DNA of 22,682 bases from Condylostoma magnum (taxonomy: Eukaryota > Ciliophora > Heterotrichea > Heterotrichida > Condylostomatidae): assembly GCA_920105805.1 (NCBI GenBank), contig CAKKTI010000318.1:2922-25603 (forward strand). Reading direction: 5' to 3'. Below, in pieces: positions 10,718-22,100 of the stretch. Within the stretch, counting starts at the first letter, position 1. Each line of letters starts with the position of its first letter. The notes under the pieces were generated by a model. That model saw only the letters and a program-made list of their open reading frames with translations, had not been told where the DNA came from and did not search any database. Both the position numbers and the translations under genes were made by a program.

Positions 10718-12434
10718 TTAAAAGTTTTTTGTGAAATCAGATAAGGAAAGAGAGTTAGTTTCTGATAATTCAATACTTTCTATAAGAGACTGAACCTTTT
10801 ATCTAGTGACTAGTTGATCAATCATGCTTAGACCTTCTTAAAGGTTTTCTTTTGTTATGACTCCCCGGTTGGTTATGTCAAAGTACTTGTAGGCTTAGAT
10901 TATTCATTGTTGATTGCTATTTTGCTATTGGGAGTCTATTTGTAGAGGAGGGGATAAGATGTTAGGGTCCTTTTGTATGGGAGATTGAATCAGTTGGTAG
11001 TCCTATTGAAGTTGATTACTCTTTATGATTTGGTGCTCATACTTCTTAAGTAATTTTTTGTATTGTGTTTTATATTTTTACAATTCTGTGCATTGGTTTG
11101 ATAAGTTTTAAGTTTGTTGCTATAGTTCTTCAATTTTTTACTCATATTATTGATATTTAAACTGTTTGTTTTTAAAGGCTTCTAATATAATTTTCTTGTG
11201 ATCTTAGCTGATTTAAGTCTTTTCAAGTCAAAAATAGAACTCAAATCATTTACCTTCATTTACATAACCTTTGTTTTACTGTTTAAATTTTACATTTTAA
11301 TTTTTGAATTCAAGCAAAAGCTGTGGATCTAAGATGTTTTACTATTCCTATACTTCAGTTAAATTTTCTAGGAATTCTGGCTACCTTTTAGGCTCAGGCT
11401 CTTCATTAGTAATAAATTTGTCATAGTTTTACGGAATTAACATAGGGAAAATTTCGCATTGCTTTTTCTGTAGAACTTCTTCCTATGAGAATTCATCAAG
11501 TCCTGTTTCAAATTATTCGATTTCTTTCATGAAAATTTTCTCTAAGGTGTCAGAAATAAGCTGATTAGTATTGAATAAATTTTAGTAGTATATATTATCA
11601 CTTTAAGAGGTGAAATTTTTGTCAATAAAAGCTTATATACTTCCTTACTTTAAAATTAAATCATCTATGATCTAATTTATCTCATCATTATCTTGTGTAT
11701 TTTATAACATGTTACATTGATTAATAATCTCTTATATATCGAAATCTTATTCAATCTACTGTTTTACTTCAATTCAACTAGAAATTTCTACTCCTAATTA
11801 TCTAGTAGGAAACTTAACACCTAGCTCAATTAAGCTATTATACAAATCATAGTAAGCTCATAGATTATCATCATCTGACTAACCATACATGCATACTCAT
11901 TCACTTATACTGTATAATAATAACTACTAAAACTTTACAGAGGTTTAAATGTCTCCTTAATTCATTATTTCGCGTTTAAATAAATCTTTACCTCTGTTCA
12001 TACTACTACGTGATGATTTAAAGCATGCTAATTTTTGTAAAACATTATACATTCTTTTCAGTACTTAATAAGCTAATAATTTGTTATTCTAGCGCATACA
12101 TATACACAAAATTCTCAGAGATTCAAATTTCAGGGGAATTTCAGAATTCTGAATATGAAATTTTATCACTTTCACTAGGTCTTTATAATCACCTTTACTA
12201 GATTACATTACACTTTATATAAGCTTTTTGAGATACACCTAATTCCTATCCTACAGTGATTTATTGAAATACTTAACTAATTTATACATATTTAATAACT
12301 CAATACAGCTCTTTAATAACTACTTTATTTAAAAACTTCTTATTTTGATCATTTGGCTTATTCTCCATAACATTTCTATGCAATTCTTTATTGAAATCCC
12401 TTGATTTTAACTCATACCACTTTTCACAGGGTGG
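10718..12434 (-). CDS. Coiled-coil protein with C-terminal degenerate EF-hands (part after gap)
   Basis: The portion read after the assembly gap, probably the 3' part of the coiled-coil gene that starts at 14568, although a separate gene cannot be excluded. About 560 residues are visible, acidic and Gln-rich. There is a coiled-coil segment late in the protein (KIEELQQQTQNLSNQCTELQ and onward), followed by an EF-hand-like pair: AYKYFDITNRGVITKENL, then SLIESIELSETNSLSLSDF. The first loop keeps Asp1, Gly6 and Ile8 but has Asn at position 12; the second is more degenerate, so calcium binding is doubtful. A frame change near 12200 is best explained by a tiny intron. The end is placed at TAA 10720-10718, 24 nt before the transporter ATG; a TAA-TAA pair lies at 10708-10703. 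Confidence 0.65.
12198..12213 (-). other. Candidate 16-nt intron
   Basis: On the minus strand this 16-nt segment begins GTGTAA and ends CTAG. Removing it joins two coding-like frames (ending ...QKAYI and continuing KGDYKDLVKVIKF). Heterotrich ciliates are known for 15-16 nt spliceosomal introns. The GTGTAA donor is unusual, and a 13- or 19-nt alternative, or a one-base sequence error, would also restore the frame. Confidence 0.4.
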
Positions 12435-12534
12435 NNNNNNNNNNNNNNNNNNNNNNNNNNNNNNNNNNNNNNNNNNNNNNNNNNNNNNNNNNNNNNNNNN
12501 NNNNNNNNNNNNNNNNNNNNNNNNNNNNNNNNNN
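12435..12534. other. Assembly gap (100 N)
   Basis: Exactly 100 N, a usual placeholder for a gap of unknown size. It falls inside the minus-strand coiled-coil coding region; the reading frames on its two sides differ, so its real length need not be 100. Confidence 0.99.
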
Positions 12535-14568
12535 TCTATGCTCCAAATCACACTTTAAGTCCTGTACAACCTACTCTAAATGTTGAATTAAATAGTCTCT
12601 GGTCTTAGGAGGTCCGAAAGGGTCCTCTTGTTCCTATACTTTTTTCTGCTTTGGCAGGGGAATCTGATAATCTGGTATAGAGAAAGGATGATTTGTTATA
12701 GAAGTTAAGTGGTGGGGCCGTATTGCCCAGTTTTAGCTGTCTATTGATTGGTTTTACACTCGTATAGGGATTTAATCAGTAGGAAGTATGTCCTTTGGAG
12801 GGGGCTGAGCCCCTTAGAATTATTCATTAGGCTGGAAAATCCTACCGTATTTGTCTATATAAGGATGAAACGGCACTTAATACTGGGTAATTAAGTCATT
12901 GCGAGAGATTTTTGACTGTTCTAATTGAATCTAGTCTCTTAAATTTACGATTTATTACAGTTTTTAGTGTATTGGGTCGTTATTTACTTAAAGTTTCTTG
13001 GGAATTGATTAATTCATTGATTGAAAGGGAGAGGTTATATTATAGCGCAGTAGTTTCGTATCAGTAGGCTCTTGTTGCTCCTTCTAATCATTTTACTCCT
13101 AAGGCTTTGTGTTTAGAAGTCCTATTACATCTTCAATTTCTTTACCTTTAGACTATTATTTTCGTACTCCTCGCTTCCTGTTAACTCTAGCGTTCCTATT
13201 TTATACAGTATTTGGTCTTCTTGTAGGAAGTTTTCTGACTTCCACCTTTTAAGCTACTAAATCCTATGCCCTTTTAGTTTCTATTTCCTTTGCTTTGTCT
13301 CTTGCCTCATTCATAGCTTGTTTTCATGTTTTGGGCTTAGCAGCTCCATATTTGACCTTATATTCAAAGTTTTCTAGAATAGTTTCTCTCTTATCAATGC
13401 CTTGTTCTATTGTATTTAGATAACACATGATGAACTCTAGTACTAGTTTCCGTTCTAATGTAAACATCCTTTCTTTTCTTTTTGAACTAATTGCACTAGT
13501 ATTAAATTTGATCTCTTTGTTTCTTTGCTCTTTAAGATCTTATATAAAATTCCTAAGATAGAATAGCTTTCTTTCAAACTTTTAATAGTATTTGTTTAAA
13601 ATCTCATCAAAAGTGTCTATTTAGATCTGTTCTTAGCCTACTTTCTTCCTCATTTCTTTCTTTATTTGCTCTATAAAGTAAATCATTGTTTTACGTTAAT
13701 CTCCGTCCAGGTTTGATGAAAAATCTGTTAGAAATTAGCCTAAATCTTCAATATTAATTCTCAAACTTCTGTCGCCTATAGGAAATTTCTTTTTTAAATC
13801 TGCTTTTAAACTTAGAATGAATTTTTGAATAAGAAGCAGCTTGTCTTCTTCTTTTATTTACTCTTAGCTTATCACACTTTCTAATAACTTTATATTATAC
13901 TCTTAATCAGTAGGCAATTTCAGTACTTCTATCAACTGTTTTTCTTTTCAAATGATTTATCTGTATTCAAAATCAAGTTACTCGAATATAGGCCTGCATT
14001 CACTATACTAATCTTGCTATATTTTTCCAGTTTCAAAGGCCTAATTAAACGCTACTCTAGCTTTCTATACAGAGTCTTTTCAATTTTCTAGTTGTGCTTT
14101 ATGTTTTACTAATATTTTATCGTATTGTTTCTCTAACTACTAAAACTCTTGTATAGTAGTTCTAAGGTCTTTTGGGCTTAGCAGTGTTAGTTATTTCAAA
14201 GCTTTGTTTTTCTGTATTAAAAATGGGATAGCATGTAGGGCTTGATTTGCTAAGTCTTTAATTTATTATTTTTCTTTTCATGTTTAGGGCCTAGCTGATT
14301 TAGGAATTGCTAGTGGCTTTGCTCGTATTGGAGATTTACTCATAGATTTCTAGTAATTTACTAAATGCTCAGGAATTTACTGTCTTATTGTCTCTCTTTA
14401 TAGGAAATTAGTTTATTAAGATTGTATTAGAAGATCTGAATAGTCATCTTTTGGCTCCTTTTTAGTCACTTTTGGATGTGTTGGATGAATTACACCTAGA
14501 ACTGGCTTGTAGGTTCTGAATTATACAAAGCTATCAATTTCTTAAGGGATTATTTTATGAGATTCCAT
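12535..14568 (-). CDS. Long coiled-coil protein, unidentified (5' part)
   Basis: The 5' part of a large gene: 678 codons in one frame from ATG 14568 down to the gap. The product is rich in Lys, Glu and Gln, with long helical segments (for example FQQLEKQYDKILVKHKAQLE and IYFIEQIKKEMRKKVGQEQI) and a basic low-complexity stretch (RPNTVQNRNARVNRKRGVRK). A Pro- and Gln-rich part without helix precedes the gap. A short unit recurs: ARPQTWKEKQQIKDLANQ early and AKPKTWKQAMNEARDKAKE later, each with a Trp encoded by TGG or TGA. I do not recognise the family; a cytoskeletal or ciliary scaffold is a guess. With the part beyond the gap it would exceed 1,200 residues. Confidence 0.75.
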
Positions 14569-14827
14569 TTTAAATTTTTAACTACTTAGAGAGAGTTTAT
14601 ACTTTGATGTAGTAAGCAACTTGAATGTAATTGCTTAGGATATATTTGAGTAGACTGCAATAAATTAATTATTTGTAGTCTTTACATAAAATATATACAT
14701 TCCCATGTTCTGTTTTTCTAAATTATTAAGAATACTTTTATATGTGTCCCTACAATTGCAGGCTATTGTTTACCCAGCTTTATGATAAAAATACAGCTTT
14801 TCAACTATAATAATTTTATCTGTTAAT
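14569..14827. promoter_or_regulatory. Divergent spacer between two gene starts
   Basis: A 259-nt AT-rich interval between ATGs pointing apart (coiled-coil gene on minus, LRR gene on plus). By position it carries both promoters. It is similar in length to the other divergent spacer (801-1047), while same-strand and convergent gaps are much shorter. Confidence 0.4.
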
Positions 14828-16249
14828 ATGTCCAGCAAATAATAAATCTGCAAAAGCAATAGTTTAGAGGTTAATAACTAAAATTGCTTGAAATTTAGCA
14901 ATAATTAATTGGTAACATTAACCTAGAATGAAGATATAATACAAGAAATTTTAGATTAAAACAATAACAACATATCTCAACTAATCCTGAAAAATTAAAG
15001 TTTTAATAGAATTCCCTAAGAAAAGTTATTGAAGCTTATCTAATCCTTGCACAACTTGTAAAAGTTTGAGCTTATAAACTGCAAAGATATGACCCATAGT
15101 AAACTAAGTTATATTTTAAAGTCATTAGGCCAACAAGTAATACAACTCAAGCTCTAAAACATCGAGTAACTTTTATTCAGTCTAAATGATAGATATGATG
15201 ATATAATCATACAGTTCCTTTCTTCGAATCCTTAGCTAAAATGCTTATTTCTGGATTGCAACCAATTTTAAAGCCCTCAATTTTTCCTATACTCCCATTA
15301 AATCGAGAAATTATCGCTATCTTACAATCTTTTATAATTCCAGTCACTAGTAGAAATAATAGAAACTATGCTCTAGTATCCACATTTAAAACATCTGAAT
15401 TTGAACGGATTAGGCACTACAAATCCAGCCCCAATAAAGGAAAATTAAAGTAAATGTTTAACATAAAAAGAAGCTGTAGTATTAATAATTGCATAGTCTA
15501 TAAGAAACTCTAATATACGAGAAATCGGATTCGATCTTTTACCTTGCTCTGAGTATCCTTTATCTGAATTAGCCTAATCTATTCTAAAGTACAATAGAAC
15601 TTTAAGTAGAATAATTTCCAAGGATGTTATATGAGAGAATTTGACTCCAAATCAACAACTGTTTTAAGTATATAGAGGACTAAAGGCTAATTCATGAATA
15701 GGAAATCAATAAAATGGAGAAATATAACAAAATCAATTTCCTTTGCATTAGAGAATAAGATAAAAGTTTAACAGTGGTCCTAATATAAAGCTAAATATAA
15801 GTAAGAATAGTAGCTATAATGGTAAACTAGGAAATAGTATTGAAAATTAAGGAACCGAAGCATCTACTTTATTATAATCACAATAAGATGAGAAAAAAAT
15901 TACATTATAAAAGCTAAGTAATCAGATAAACGGTCTAAATAGTAATCTAAACAGTGTAAATGATGAAATTAAAAAGACTATAATGAGTTTAAGCAGTAGA
16001 GTATCTTCCCTAGAACATAAATACTAAGCAGCAACTCTATACAAAACCCCAGTTAAAACTACTAAAGCCAAAAAAATCCCAAAAGAAGTTAAAAGTATCC
16101 TCCTAGACAACCTTCTGTAGTACTAAAATAGAAAAAGAGTAGCGCATAACAAACCAGTCTGCAGGCCAATCCAAACATACAGACGTCAATAAACACCCAG
16201 TATCTAACTACAAAAAGAGCTAAGACAGCGAGGATTTTCTTTGAGTTGA
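14828..16249 (+). CDS. Leucine-rich repeat protein with C-terminal coiled coil
   Basis: A 473-residue protein. The first about 260 residues form irregular LRRs: units such as NNISQLILKN, QQVIQLKLQNIE, HQIEKLSLSYNLL and YPHLKHLNLNGL, which form a solenoid for protein binding. A Ser/Asn/Gln-rich linker follows, then a coiled coil at about 355-400 (LQKLSNQINGLNSNLNSVND, ISSLSSR-like heptads) and a basic tail (AKKIPKEVKSILLDN, RKRVAHNKP). TGA is read as Trp in VIWENL and NSWIGN. The end is a tandem TGA-TAG at 16247-16252, an example of TGA acting as a stop. The function is unknown; LRR/coiled-coil proteins of this layout are common in cilia and basal bodies. The DHHC gene begins 30 nt downstream. 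Confidence 0.82.
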
Positions 16250-16279
16250 TAGATAATAATTAACACCTAATCTTTCAAT

Positions 16280-16849
16280 ATGAGTTAACCTAAAAAGTAC
16301 AGTAGAATCAACCTACAGAATGCAAAGACAGGAAGAATAGGCAAAATGTTTGGCTTTTTCTTTGACAATTAAGGCAATCCCCTAATCACAATAGGTCCCC
16401 ATTGACCCTTTTTCATATGTCTTTCATTAACCATTTCAGGTATAAGCATCCCACTCACAGTAATGATAGCATTTGAGACAAACTTAATATTATCAGTGAT
16501 AGGAATTATGGCGATTTGTTTGTGTATAGGAAGTTACACAATAGCAGCCTTGAAAAACCCAGGAATAGTGATCCCATCATAAGAACAGGACGAGGGCTTA
16601 CAGCCTGAGAACAGTGACTCAATATGCTCTGTATGTGAAGCAAGCCAAGAAACCGGAACAGTTCACTGCGGAGACTGCGATGTTTGTATAAGAAAGTGGG
16701 ATCATCATTGTCCATGGACTTCAAAGTGCATAGGCGAAGGGAATATTGTGTTTTTCTACGGATTTTTAACTGGGTTACTCATATTAATTGTTTATGTACT
16801 GCTATGCCTGCTTATAGACGCAAATCGAATGAGTAAATTTCATAAGTAG
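16280..16849 (+). CDS. DHHC-type protein S-palmitoyltransferase
   Basis: A 189-residue zDHHC acyltransferase that attaches palmitate to cysteines of membrane-associated proteins. Seen: a short cytosolic start, GPHWPFF (Trp encoded by TGA 16403-16405), two TM helices, and the zinc-binding DHHC-CRD (CSVCEASQETGTVHCGDC onward). The catalytic DHHC is at residues 141-144, followed by PWTSKCIGEGN and a third hydrophobic segment that ends the protein. Most zDHHC enzymes have four TM helices; this is a compact form, or the last hydrophobic stretch spans twice. TAG at 16847-16849 is chosen as the stop because the preceding 88 codons hold no reassigned triplet and the convergent neighbour's stop lies 12 nt away. 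TAA at 16883 would overlap that gene. Confidence 0.93.
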
Positions 16850-16861
16850 TTAAAAAATATA

Positions 16862-18190
16862 TTAAGAATTAATGAGTTTGCCTAAATAATCCCAGCGTAC
16901 ATTTGAAAAGACTTTTATAAAATCACCGTCTTTCATAAGATAAGAACTTAGTGATCTTGTATTTGAAAAGATCCTTTCGTAACCTTTTGCATGTAGGACT
17001 TCATGGTCACCATATTGAAGTGTTTACTTGCTCCATGGTATTTTAGTTAAACATTCTATATACAGTTTTAATTCCTTTACAGTTATAGAAAGAGGTACAT
17101 TAATTTAATACTACTTTTCCTCATTGTTACCTTCTATCAACGTAATATCAGCATGGGTGGGAGGTGATAGGTCAACATCAGCAAACTTATATACAGTTCC
17201 GTACCTTTCATAGCAGTCTTAGAATATTAGTTGATTTACTTAAAAATCATCGTCTGAGAGTTAATTTGCTATGTTGTTTTAGGACTGGCTTCTTTGGATA
17301 TGCTGGCTTAAGTTTTGAGGGTCACTGAATTCTCTTATGAACTATCGTTCTGCTGTTGTTCTTTCCTTAGAGGACACTTCTCCTCCGTTTAGCATTTTGA
17401 CGTTTTTAAGGTAAGCTATGGCATATTGGCGGAAATTCTACCCATATACGTAATATAAAGGAATTCTGGATATCCTGATTTCAGTTAAATTAGCAAACAA
17501 GTTGAGTTAGTACAGGGAATATAAGTTATCAATTCCAGTCTCCTCTAGATTAATCATCTTTAACTACTAAAATCCTGGATCTTATGATACCACTATATTA
17601 CTGATAGGATTGTTGATTAAAATCAGTGAAGTCAAGTTCTCTAGTGTGGAAAGACACTTTATATCATCCCATTCCTTTATGTTGCATTGAGTTAGGTTTA
17701 TTCGCTGAATCTATAAGAAATTTTAGGGGAAGATTTCATTGAGACTTGGAAGACCAGAGCGGGATAAGTCTAAGTCTTATACGTTCGGAAAGAACTCAGA
17801 AGCTGTTATTAGCTCCTCCTTAGACTTTTAGCTGTCAGACCAGTATAATTACGTCAATTCATCAAATTTCTTATCGCTTCTACTCCCTTGGCTTAGTCTG
17901 ACACCTCCTAATGAAAGCATTTTAAGTTTTTACAGTTCTTCGCATGTACTGAAAATTAGGTTCCAGTTTTAAATTTAACAGTTTGTTAGATCTAATTCGC
18001 AAATATTAGGACATAGGGAAGATAATTCACCCGGTTTGCCTGTTGAGTTGATAAAGGCTCGTTTTAAAGAGGCTGCTGTCATTTATTGCATTTGCCTCGA
18101 TTGGTTAACTATGATTGTGACATCTGGAGAGTTTTGGGTTAAGGTATCGTTTTAGTATTTTTGTCTGAGATGTTCTGATAGAGTGTGCAT
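16862..18190 (-). CDS. TBCE: Tubulin cofactor E-like protein (LRR plus ubiquitin-like), no CAP-Gly
   Basis: A 442-residue homologue of tubulin-specific chaperone E or its TBCEL relative, which handle alpha-tubulin folding and dissociation. Seen: LSEHLRQKY at the N-terminus (like the segment after CAP-Gly in TBCE) and an LRR solenoid (about 70-270) with CPNICELDLTNC, FPNVQDLDLSRSGL and LTSLILINNPISNI. The TBCE-type cap follows, with YLKNVKMLNGGEVSSKERTT and AERQFIREF, then ERYG, and a ubiquitin-like domain (about 345-440). The N-terminal CAP-Gly domain of canonical TBCE is absent downstream of the chosen ATG, and I see none just upstream. TAA at 16864-16862 closes it, with no TAA/TAG/TGA in the previous 53 codons. 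An in-frame ATG at 18715 would add 175 residues of AT-rich, glycine-poor sequence, and I do not favour it. Confidence 0.83.
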
Positions 18191-19160
18191 TTTTAAATTA
18201 TTATTGAATATGAAGGCTTAGACTTTGAAATCAGGGTAAATGAGGGTTCTTGGTAATGAGTGTTGATTATTCTAGCGTTGAGGAATTTTGTAAAATTTGA
18301 GTCTTTAAATTTTACTGTTTTTATGGAAATATAAAATATTTAAATTTTAGGCAATCAGATATAAAAGGTTTACTATTTTTACTCATTATATGGTTTATTA
18401 TAATCTTTGTGTAAATTTTAATGTATATTGAATGCAGCTATTTGCCTAGTTTGGTTCAGTATTAGAATATTACGAGAGGAAGCTTAATTTAAAACTATCT
18501 AATCTGATAGACTTCAAATTTACTTAAAGTATAAATTTCTTGAAATCTTTTATGTAAAATATTAGAGAATTCCTTATTAATTAAAATAACTTCCAAAATT
18601 TATCAATTGCTACTATATTAAATACCTTTTGTTTGCTAACTTCCTGTCAAATTATGTCCTCTTACTTCCAGTTAAAATATTATAATTATCCTTCCTATAA
18701 GGTTTTAGCTTGCATATTATCTATCTTATTTTAATCAATTGGGAATTCAATTATTCATAATATTTAGTATCGCTTATGCAAATAACTGAATTCGACTGGA
18801 ACTTTTATCGAAATTGTGAATATATTTTAAATGCATACTTCTTTTTTAATTTGAATTAGTATTCTTTATTCAACTATTTGATATTTTATCATTATCCTAG
18901 TGTAATTCTCCGTAAATATTCTATTTATCAAGCACTTTATAGTATTCTGTGAATTGTATTTATTAGTTCCGAAATTACTTCAGTATTTGGTACCAAACAT
19001 CATTAGCAGTACAGAAACCTTTTGGATTGTTTATAAAGGGATCCATACTATTTATTACTAGCCTATATTACTATTAATCTATAAAGTATTAGTTTTGATA
19101 TGCTAAGATAAGTTTAATACATAACATGATATTTTTAAAATGATTGCTTATTACTAACTA
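18191..19160. other. AT-rich interval without a secure gene
   Basis: The longest apparent non-coding stretch in the window. Several lines are near 17-20% GC, lower than the flanking TBCE-like gene. The minus strand can be read as a low-complexity peptide in more than one frame, including one from ATG 18715 in frame with the TBCE-like gene, but none shows a domain or a balanced acidic content. It probably contains the TBCE-like promoter and the 3' end region of the surface-protein gene. A fast-evolving small gene or non-coding RNA cannot be ruled out. Confidence 0.45.
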
Positions 19161-22100
19161 CTATTCATCTATTTCAGGAACTTTTATTTCTTCTGAGATA
19201 TTATAACTGCCTGAAGAAATATTAATAGAATTACTTGGAACAAGAGCGGGTTATTTAACTATATGAGTATAGTCTGGAGTTCGAGAAAATTATTTAATTT
19301 CTTACGGAGTTGAAAATTCCTAAAATATTATAAAGGATCTGGCTGAAAGACGAGCAAACAATTTATACAGAAGTTTACTTTACTTAAGTTTTGTTCTAAT
19401 AAATGCAAATCTTACAGCTAATCCATAAAAAGTAGCTTTAATTAGCTCAAACAAGCACATAGCAAAAAATACACAATTCCCAAAGACAACAATAGCAAAT
19501 AAAATGTTCTCCATATTTGAGTCATCTTCATTCTACTGAAAATAAATACCACAGTATATAGTCAAATAAGCAACAATTATAGAAACTGCTTCACAGTTGT
19601 TTAAGCTTTAATCAGCAAAAGGTTTGAAATTGATTTAGAGTAGTAAAGCTACAATCAAAACCCCAGAAAGAACTAATGTTTGTAATTGAGAGGAAAAGCT
19701 AATCAAAGCAGCGGCTAGTGAAATGATTATCACCTTCTTATAAAACTGTACATATTCCCAATAAAACTTATTGTTAGTATATCCTCTATAAAGAAAGCCA
19801 AATCTTAGTCGATATTTATACTGGCATAAGAATATTTTGTGTTTTATGAGTTGTCATAATACTATGGCAGGTAAAATGATGATTCATATAATAATACTGG
19901 GAATAGCAACGTAAAGACTATATACTAAATGATCCTCTTTTCAGCAATCTATATTTAAATCTTTTAGTAGTCACCATTCACCATCTATAACTTCTTTACA
20001 ATTTAAAGCACCTATTGCCATTACTTAAATCGAAGGCAAAATGTAATATAACACTATAATAACAGAGCATAGTATCTTATCAACTAGTAAAACTCAGTTA
20101 TGTTATATTGAAGATAATGAAATCTAAAACAATATAATAACTGTAAATAAAACTAAAGGTATTACTGATATAATAATCAATTTTGCGTAAATTATATCAA
20201 TATCCTCATTATTATCTATTACACATTCCAATTAGAGTAATTAGTTAGCTATATCCCCAGCAGAACTTGTTATATTGAACCATCCTTAAAATAAATCAGG
20301 CCAATTCAGATCGTATTATAAGCAGATGGAAATAATTTGGAAATAATTGGAAATAACCTTTACATATATAGAAAATAGTGATGTTGGCCTTAATGCTGAT
20401 TTTATATACTATACTATCATAAAAATTATAACACCTAGCAAAAATACAGCAATAAATAATAAGATCATTACCTAATAGTCCTTATTATAGCATTTAATGC
20501 ACATATTTGAGCCAGATCTAGCATAATTAGACTCACAGCCCTGGCATAAATGTCCAAAATATCCTTCTTCACATTTCCCAGTTAAATTTGATTCACTTTC
20601 ATTAGAACCCAAACAAGCATCATAGAGTAAACATTGATAAAAGTGATCATCATTTTCTGAATCTCTTCAATAGCCTTTTTCCGGAACCATTGTATAATTT
20701 CCATAACATATGCCACCTACTGGACATTAACTACAAGCTTATCCTGGGTTTATACTGTAAGTTCCTCTCTTGCATTCAATACACTGATTACTCCTTGTTA
20801 ATTCCTCTCCTTTTATGCATTCTCTTATTTTTGTTTACATTATAATTGAGTCACTGCTATATTATGATTTTAGACCTTGGTATGAAATATCACTGCATTT
20901 TATAATTATGTTTTATGTTTCTAATGGTTTTGAAGTAATAATAAAATCTGAGCCAAAGTCAAACTCTCCTTCAACAGAGTTCTTACTAGTTACCCCTTAT
21001 AAGCTAGATTATTAATTATCTTGCAATTAAATTATAGCTAAATCATTTAAACTAGACTTAACTACTTAATCATAATGATCAAGCAAGAATACCTTTAATT
21101 TATAAGGAAAAGCTTGCCCACTAGCTACATCATCCACAATAGCAGCAATATGAATTCCGTCTATTTATTAAGAGTAAGAGTAGAAATTAGATGACCCATC
21201 AAAATTTTGCACTACTAATTTAATGGCATATGAAGCAATGTTTTCACCATAAAATGCAGAATTATTCTCAAATATAAGATTTTCCATAACTGGGGGCTAT
21301 ATGGTTCATTTAATAGCTCCACCTTCATTACTTGCAGAGTTATAGTAGAACTATGAATCGATTACACTAAAACTAGATTCAGTATCATCATCTTAGTTGA
21401 TATAAATTGCACCACCATTTCCTTCAATAGCTTGATTATTTAAAAACATACAATTCTGTATAACTGCATCAGTACTAGTTATCATCAATGCGCCTGCTTA
21501 ATCTGATATATTACTCGCAAAGGTAGAATCCTTTATAGCAACTCTTCCTTCTATCTAATTTATTCTTATAGCTCCTCCAGCTTAGCTAGAAGTGTTATAT
21601 AAATTCAAAAATTAGCAGTTTGATATATAAATGTCATTTGTCCAGTTAAAATATAAGTTACTGTTTTAAACTGAGTTTGAGCTATCCTTTATAGTGCTGC
21701 TTGTCATTTTAAAATAAGAGCAATTTGTACAGCTAATAATTCCGTTTTATAAATTCTCAAAAGTTGACCCCTGTATTTACAGTATACAATTATTGGCAAA
21801 TATTCCTGAGTTTTGTTAAATAGCATCAGAGTCTTTGAATAAACTATCTTTAATCAATATAGCGGATCCAGATCTAGAGTAAATTGAAGAGGAAAATGTT
21901 GCAAGTAGATTTAATAGTTTTGAATCTTCTATATAAAGTTAACTATTTTCCCACATTAGTATCCCTGCTCCAAAGTCGGATACTGAATCTCTTATTGTTG
22001 TTCTGTATATTTCCACCGAGCTTAACACTCCTATATATAGAATCTAGCACTGCATATCATAAAGATTTGAATCAAATATGGTTAAATTGGACTAGAAAAT

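Noticed and set aside
15221-15236. TTCGAATCC stretch resembling a tRNA T-loop
   Set aside because: It sits inside the LRR coding frame, and no acceptor or anticodon arms can be folded around it by eye.
16506-16724. Minus-strand open frame over the DHHC region
   Set aside because: Antisense shadow; the plus strand encodes the zinc-binding and DHHC motifs.
18196-18715. Separate minus-strand gene or N-terminal extension upstream of the TBCE-like gene
   Set aside because: Two different frames read equally well as low-complexity, acid-poor peptides, as expected from AT-rich DNA when no triplet stops a frame.
20815-21015. Plus-strand open frames at 20815-21015 and 21884-22120
   Set aside because: Both lie opposite the continuous minus-strand Pmp/EGF surface-protein frame and show no domain.
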